A DNA stretch of 33,360 bases, taken from IMG/VR virus record IMGVR_UViG_3300030450_001534, positions 1 to 33,360 of that record; one strand, given 5' to 3'. A model generated the notes under the pieces. The model saw nothing but the letters and a program-made list of their open reading frames with translations, did no database searches and was not told the DNA's origin. How positions within the stretch are numbered: the stretch's first letter is position 1; each line of letters begins with the position of its first letter. The translations under genes and the position numbers were made by a program. This DNA is from a virus. This document shows, in pieces, positions 30,353-33,360 of the stretch.

Positions 30353-30779
30353 AGAATTAACTGAACACCTTATAGAATTTGAGGGGTTAAGGCTCAAGCC
30401 TTATCATTGCACGTCTGGCAAACTCACTATTGGGATAGGCCGAAACTTAGACGATAGAGGTATAAGCGAAGACGAAGCTATGGTTATGCTTAAAAACGAC
30501 ATAACTATAGTGCAAGAGGAATTACTGGCCAGATGGCCCTGGTTCGAGGATCTACCACCCAGAGCAAAGTTAGTGATGTATGACTTGGGATTTAATATGG
30601 GCGTTCCTGCTATATCTAACTTCCAGAATATGTTGAAAGATCTAGCGGATGAAAATTGGGAAGGTGCGGCCAAGAATCTACTAGACTCTAAGTACGCACA
30701 ACAGGTAGGAAGAAGGGCAATATATAACGCTCAACTGTTGGAAACAGCGAATGACCGTACATTGCCCTCTAAGGATTAA
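30345..30779 (+). CDS. Endolysin, T4-lysozyme-like (GH24) with E-C-T triad
   Basis: A 144-residue muramidase starting at the ATG that overlaps the holin stop (ATGATTAA). The active-site segment, EGLRLKPYHCTSGKLTIGIG, aligns with T4 lysozyme, but the catalytic aspartate (D20 in T4) is replaced by Cys: E-x8-C-x5-T. This version is common among phage GH24 enzymes, and a D20C change in T4 lysozyme is known to keep activity. The rest (GRNLDDRGIS, LGFNMGVPAISNFQNML, SKYAQQVGRRAIYNAQLL) is standard. No signal peptide is present, so export depends on the holin. Confidence 0.93.
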   Translation: MIKELTEHLIEFEGLRLKPYHCTSGKLTIGIGRNLDDRGISEDEAMVMLKNDITIVQEELLARWPWFEDLPPRAKLVMYDLGFNMGVPAISNFQNMLKDLADENWEGAAKNLLDSKYAQQVGRRAIYNAQLLETANDRTLPSKD

Positions 30780-30940
30780 TCCTCTTGTTTATATGAGATT
30801 GAAAAAGGTTTATGGCACGTTCCGCAGTTAGTGGCCGTAATTTCCCCACTTCTTTCTTTGTGGTTTAAAGCACTTATATAACCTTCCCAGGGGCCAGTTG
30901 CCCCACAATAATTACAGTATGCAAGTAGACTATCTTTCAC
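30776..30940 (-). CDS. 54-residue zinc-ribbon-like protein
   Basis: A short frame that ends the leftward arm, starting with GTG at 30940, 2 bases after the previous gene's stop. It reads AYCNYCGATGPW ... EITATNCGTCHKPFSISY: two CxxC-type pairs about 30 residues apart, a likely zinc ribbon. Its last 4 bases overlap the endolysin stop on the opposite strand, and a 12-base palindrome, AGGATTAATCCT (30772-30783), spans both stops. The ribosome-binding site is weak, so coupling to the upstream gene is likely. Zinc ribbons of this size in phages often bind nucleic acid or RNA polymerase; the role is unknown here. Confidence 0.7.
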   Translation of the reverse strand: MKDSLLAYCNYCGATGPWEGYISALNHKERSGEITATNCGTCHKPFSISYKQED

Positions 30941-30942
30941 TT

Positions 30943-31158
30943 TTAAACTTTCTCTACTTCCCTTAATCCTAAAGAATACAAGCCATTAGGTTGGATCTTC
31001 ATCGTTGCACCAGGTATATCTAATTGATAACACCTTTGCCTAGTTCCCTGGCAAGTAACTTTGTCTAAATCCTGTAAAGTCTTACCGTCCATTAATATGT
31101 CCACCAGATGGTCATACCTGCCCTTTTTAAGTGGGGCATCACTAATCTTATAGTTCAT
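30943..31158 (-). CDS. Hypothetical protein downstream of the exonuclease
   Basis: A 71-residue protein beginning MNYKISDAPLKKGRYDHLVDIL. The start lies inside the end of the exonuclease gene (overlap of 11 bases), so a longer frame reaching 31290 is very unlikely. It contains two cysteines (VTCQGTRQRCYQ), KPN-type beta turns (MKIQPNGLYSLG) and no known motif. It could be a recombination accessory protein by context alone. Confidence 0.65.
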   Translation of the reverse strand: MNYKISDAPLKKGRYDHLVDILMDGKTLQDLDKVTCQGTRQRCYQLDIPGATMKIQPNGLYSLGLREVEKV

Positions 31159-32122
31159 CTGTAATTTCCTTAATACTGATTGAATTAGAACGTACTGTGT
31201 AACCTGGTTCTTCTGGAACGATCTTTGAAGGCTTAGGCTTAACGGTACGCATACCCCATTTAACAACGTAGGTGGTCTTAGTAAGTCCACTATCCACAGC
31301 TATAGAGCCTGTGGTGTTATCCCCTAAGATAGTCATTAGATCTACCTGCGCTTTATCTTTGATGTCCTGCCAACCTTTAATGGCCTTCTTAGCAGAGTTG
31401 TATAGATCTATGTGATCCAACGCTTCTTCATTAAGATCTATGTGATCTTCATTAGGCGCAGAGTGAACAATGGCCGCGTCTTTTGTGCTTTCTGGTGGAA
31501 AATAATCCTTTTCTTTGATTCTCCTGTCCATGTCTAAGACCAGTTCATGGATCTGGGCCACCATAGCTTCATGGCGTGGGTATATGAAATAACGCCAATG
31601 AATACTTTGATAGCAAACTACTAGAACACCATAGCTTGCTCGCTTTATGTCCATCAATCCTTGTAGCTGCATAGGGCCACGCCATAAAGGTGGTTCATCT
31701 TCTGGATAAGCAGAAGTTAGTTTGCACTCCATAACACCTTCACCACTTATAGTTATTTCCTTTTTATCGTTCATAACGTATATGCCCTTTTCAGGATCTT
31801 CCTTAATGGTCATGCCATCAGGTGCGTAACAAAGTCCATCCAGGGATCCTTGTAATGGGATTTCTGTATGCGTTATAGGTAATAAAATATCAGTTTGGCC
31901 ATAATCTAAATTCAATTCAGTTATAGCGGTGTTCAATAGGACAGACTCTAATATATCTCCCCTGGACATTATGGCAGTTTGCTCCTTTCTTATATTCTGG
32001 CCAGAGTCAGCCTTGATTAAATCATCAAGGCACTCAGTTTTGCTTTTCCAAGGATTGTGTCCTGCTGCTGTAGCCAGGATAGAACAAGTCATTCCATTAT
32101 CTTTAGTTAGCTTCCCTACCAT
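31148..32122 (-). CDS. YqaJ/lambda-exonuclease-type recombination nuclease
   Basis: A 324-residue PD-(D/E)XK nuclease. The order of motifs is as in YqaJ viral recombinases: TCSILATAAGHNPWKS at the N-terminus, RGDILESVLLNTAI (helix with the first acidic residue), PLQGSLDGLC (catalytic Asp), GEGVMECKLTSA (E-x-K pair) and WRGPMQLQGLM (the conserved Gln helix). It should degrade double-stranded DNA ends 5' to 3' and load single-strand annealing. The C-terminal 100 residues are helical with a basic tail. A recombinase partner is not obvious; the SSB-like protein at 1388-1945 may serve. The start has a GGGGGG site and overlaps the previous gene by 7 bases. Confidence 0.85.
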   Translation of the reverse strand: MVGKLTKDNGMTCSILATAAGHNPWKSKTECLDDLIKADSGQNIRKEQTAIMSRGDILESVLLNTAITELNLDYGQTDILLPITHTEIPLQGSLDGLCYAPDGMTIKEDPEKGIYVMNDKKEITISGEGVMECKLTSAYPEDEPPLWRGPMQLQGLMDIKRASYGVLVVCYQSIHWRYFIYPRHEAMVAQIHELVLDMDRRIKEKDYFPPESTKDAAIVHSAPNEDHIDLNEEALDHIDLYNSAKKAIKGWQDIKDKAQVDLMTILGDNTTGSIAVDSGLTKTTYVVKWGMRTVKPKPSKIVPEEPGYTVRSNSISIKEITDEL

Positions 32123-32310
32123 GCTGCTACCCCCCTATCTCTTATTTGAGATCTAAACCCCTGCGCTAGATTCCTTTTTACTTTATCTAGGGCAATGTTT
32201 TCGTCCTGGGTTCGCATGCAAACAACGTAGTTATCCTTGCTGTATTCCCCTTTAGAATCGCTAATGTACTGCAAAACTTCATAAGTTTTGAATTGTTTTT
32301 GTTTTATCAT
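32116..32310 (-). CDS. Small basic hypothetical protein
   Basis: A 64-residue protein, KQKQFKTYEVLQYISDSKGEYSKDNYVVCMRTQDENIALDKVKRNLAQG..., with helix-strand-helix character and a positive charge. The start follows AGGAGAATAAA and its end overlaps the exonuclease start, so the two are coupled. It may be an exonuclease cofactor or DNA-binding protein. No family is recognised. Confidence 0.65.
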   Translation of the reverse strand: MIKQKQFKTYEVLQYISDSKGEYSKDNYVVCMRTQDENIALDKVKRNLAQGFRSQIRDRGVAAW

Positions 32311-32311
32311 T

Positions 32312-32437
32312 TTATTCTCCTAATTGATAAATAAATAAAAACATAAATCCTAATAACAGAAGGCAGTAAGCCAACTGATATAAGAAGTTATGTAAGTGTG
32401 GAAATCTTTTTTTTGTTCTGGTTGCCATTGTTTTCAT
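32312..32437 (-). CDS. 41-residue single-span membrane protein
   Basis: The ATG at 32437 lies 2 bases after the stop of the methyltransferase-like gene and the frame runs 41 codons, ending 1 base before the next ATG. The product is basic at the N-terminus (MKTMATRTKKRFPHLHNFLY) and has one membrane span (QLAYCLLLLGFMFLFIY). Its start uses TAACAATG, close to the operon's start cassette. Size and topology match small phage membrane proteins such as those involved in superinfection exclusion, but nothing here proves that. Confidence 0.65.
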   Translation of the reverse strand: MKTMATRTKKRFPHLHNFLYQLAYCLLLLGFMFLFIYQLGE

Positions 32438-32439
32438 TG

Positions 32440-33084
32440 TTACGCTACCTCTCTTGTTAAATTACCACCCCATTGATCAGCCATTGCTTTTGCAAGGCCT
32501 TGATGAAACTTGCTCCTAATCTTCCAACGATCAGGGCCAGGACTGGCTAGGTGTATGTCCTGTCTGGCTGTTTCTTTAGTGAGCGTACCTGTCTTAACTA
32601 ATGGCGGTAAATTTTTAAGCCATAAGCAAGTGCGCTTAGTCACGTTATCTTCATCTTCTATAGATTTTGCAAATTCATAAGGTTGTACGCTTTGTGTTTG
32701 CGGTACAAAATTTCTTATACGTTGTTTTGCGTGTTTGTGCATCACAGGATTTTCTACTGCTATGCGTGGTACGTCTGCGTTCCATAGATCTGAAAACAAG
32801 GCCGCCCCTTCCTCTAATTCATCCCACATCTGTTCTTTAGTTTTTCCTGGTGGTGGAACGTGCAACCATCTAACACCACTATTGCATAATCTGGTGCATG
32901 GTGGATGGGCAACCATCAACATATCCCATTGTTCGTATTGAAGGACGTATCTAACATCATCTTGAATGTGTCTATTGGTCTGCGTATCAGCAGGCAACAC
33001 ATCACACGACCAGGCATCGTGGCCGTTCTCTAAAAAAGCATCCCTAACAGTTCCGCTTGTTTCGCACCCTATTAATATTTTCAT
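32440..33084 (-). CDS. Compact cytosine-methyltransferase-like protein
   Basis: About 214 residues from the ATG at 33084; a GTG two codons upstream is less likely because GGGGTGACAATG matches the operon's start cassette. The SAM-binding opening KILIGCETSGTVRDAFLENGHDAWSCDVLP, the PPC catalytic-loop motif in AHPPCTRLCNSG and the ENP motif in AVENPVMHKHA follow the order of C5 cytosine methyltransferases. It is short and has no obvious target-recognition domain, as in a group of small phage proteins of this kind. It may protect phage DNA from restriction or modify bases. Confidence 0.8.
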   Translation of the reverse strand: MKILIGCETSGTVRDAFLENGHDAWSCDVLPADTQTNRHIQDDVRYVLQYEQWDMLMVAHPPCTRLCNSGVRWLHVPPPGKTKEQMWDELEEGAALFSDLWNADVPRIAVENPVMHKHAKQRIRNFVPQTQSVQPYEFAKSIEDEDNVTKRTCLWLKNLPPLVKTGTLTKETARQDIHLASPGPDRWKIRSKFHQGLAKAMADQWGGNLTREVA

Positions 33085-33086
33085 TG

Positions 33087-33323
33087 TCACCCCTTATACG
33101 CTTTTAATAGTTTTTCAGTATCAACCTCAAGATGCTCGTAAAAATCAAGACCTCTTAAAACTAAATCGTATAATGTTTCTACCTGCTCTTTTGTTAATGT
33201 TGTATCTATATCAAACTGCAATCGTTTACCTACTTCTTCTTTCCCAGAAGCAGTCTGATCGGACATATAATCTCCTTCAAAAAATATAGTATTTATAAAG
33301 TTTTCTTTAATATTATTTTTCAT
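33087..33323 (-). CDS. Hypothetical protein crossing the circle junction
   Basis: The first leftward gene after the junction; its start lies in the terminal repeat (same codon at 60-62). From 33323 it has 78 residues behind the operon cassette GGGGTAAACAATG. An in-frame ATG at 33266 (MSDQTASG...) follows the strong site GAAGGAGATTAT and would give 59 residues. The C-terminal part, RLQFDIDTTLTKEQVETLYDLVLRGLDFYEHLEVDTEKLLKAY, is acidic and helical. The two good starts in one frame may both be used. The end overlaps the methyltransferase's ribosome-binding site. The function is unknown. Confidence 0.65.
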   Translation of the reverse strand: MKNNIKENFINTIFFEGDYMSDQTASGKEEVGKRLQFDIDTTLTKEQVETLYDLVLRGLDFYEHLEVDTEKLLKAYKG

Positions 33324-33360
33324 TGTTTACCCCTTATACCTCTTTGTTAATAATTTCTTT
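33262..33360. repeat. Terminal direct repeat, right copy
   Basis: This is the second copy of the 99-base terminal repeat. Removing one copy gives a unit genome of 33,261 bp. Position x at the left end corresponds to x + 33261 here: the start codon at 60-62 is the same as the one at 33321-33323. Confidence 0.95.

Noticed and set aside
30943-31290. Long version (115 codons) of the gene after the exonuclease
   Set aside because: The extra N-terminus would lie antiphase within the conserved exonuclease gene; the ATG at 31158 with an 11-base overlap is the natural start.
1-33360. Lysogeny module, integrase, attachment site or tRNA genes
   Set aside because: I looked for tyrosine or serine recombinase motifs, a CI-like repressor and cloverleaf-forming stretches and saw none.

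Overview
The window is a complete, circularly closed genome of a small lambda-like tailed phage (long non-contractile tail, siphovirus type). Its first 99 bases are repeated exactly as its last 99, so the unit genome is 33,261 bp and the ends fall inside a gene cluster. The DNA is AT-rich. The gene set (GpA-type terminase, lambda-type portal and tail genes, three-helix gene-transfer-agent-type holin, DUF6378-like and DUF6950-like proteins) suggests a phage of an uncultured, probably marine, proteobacterium. The host is inference. I see no integrase, CI-like repressor, tRNA, CRISPR array, insertion sequence or DNA polymerase, so the phage looks lytic and dependent on the host polymerase.

Two transcription arms diverge from about 942-1043 and converge at about 30,776. 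The leftward arm runs 931 to 73, crosses the circle junction, and continues 33,323 to 30,776. It holds small unknown genes, a compact cytosine-methyltransferase-like protein, a YqaJ/lambda-exonuclease-type recombination nuclease, a 41-residue membrane protein and a 54-residue zinc-ribbon protein. Several of its genes share one near-identical ribosome-binding and start cassette.

The rightward arm begins with replication genes: an unknown early gene, an SSB-like protein with a C-terminal DEIPF tail, and a primase-polymerase/RepA-type helicase. An iteron array follows immediately and is the likely origin (3959-4073). After small accessory genes comes the structural region in nearly lambda order: terminases, gpW-like, portal, a prohead protease fused to the HK97 capsid protein, gpFII-like, gpU-like, tail tube, gpG/gpGT with a -1 frameshift site, tape measure, gpM-, gpL- and gpK-position proteins, gpJ-like tip protein, and an S74-type tail fibre.

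Between the fibre and the lysis genes (24,942-29,825) lies the least explained part. It holds coiled-coil/membrane proteins, a thermonuclease, an exported Asn/Thr/Ser-rich protein, and a 770-residue exported protein with a nidogen-like domain, cysteine repeats and a very acidic segment. Holin and endolysin end the arm.

Three copies of a promoter-like element (TTGACR, then ATGCAACTTA) stand before the head/tail block, the tail fibre and the holin, which suggests a coordinated late promoter class. A UUCG-loop terminator follows the capsid gene.
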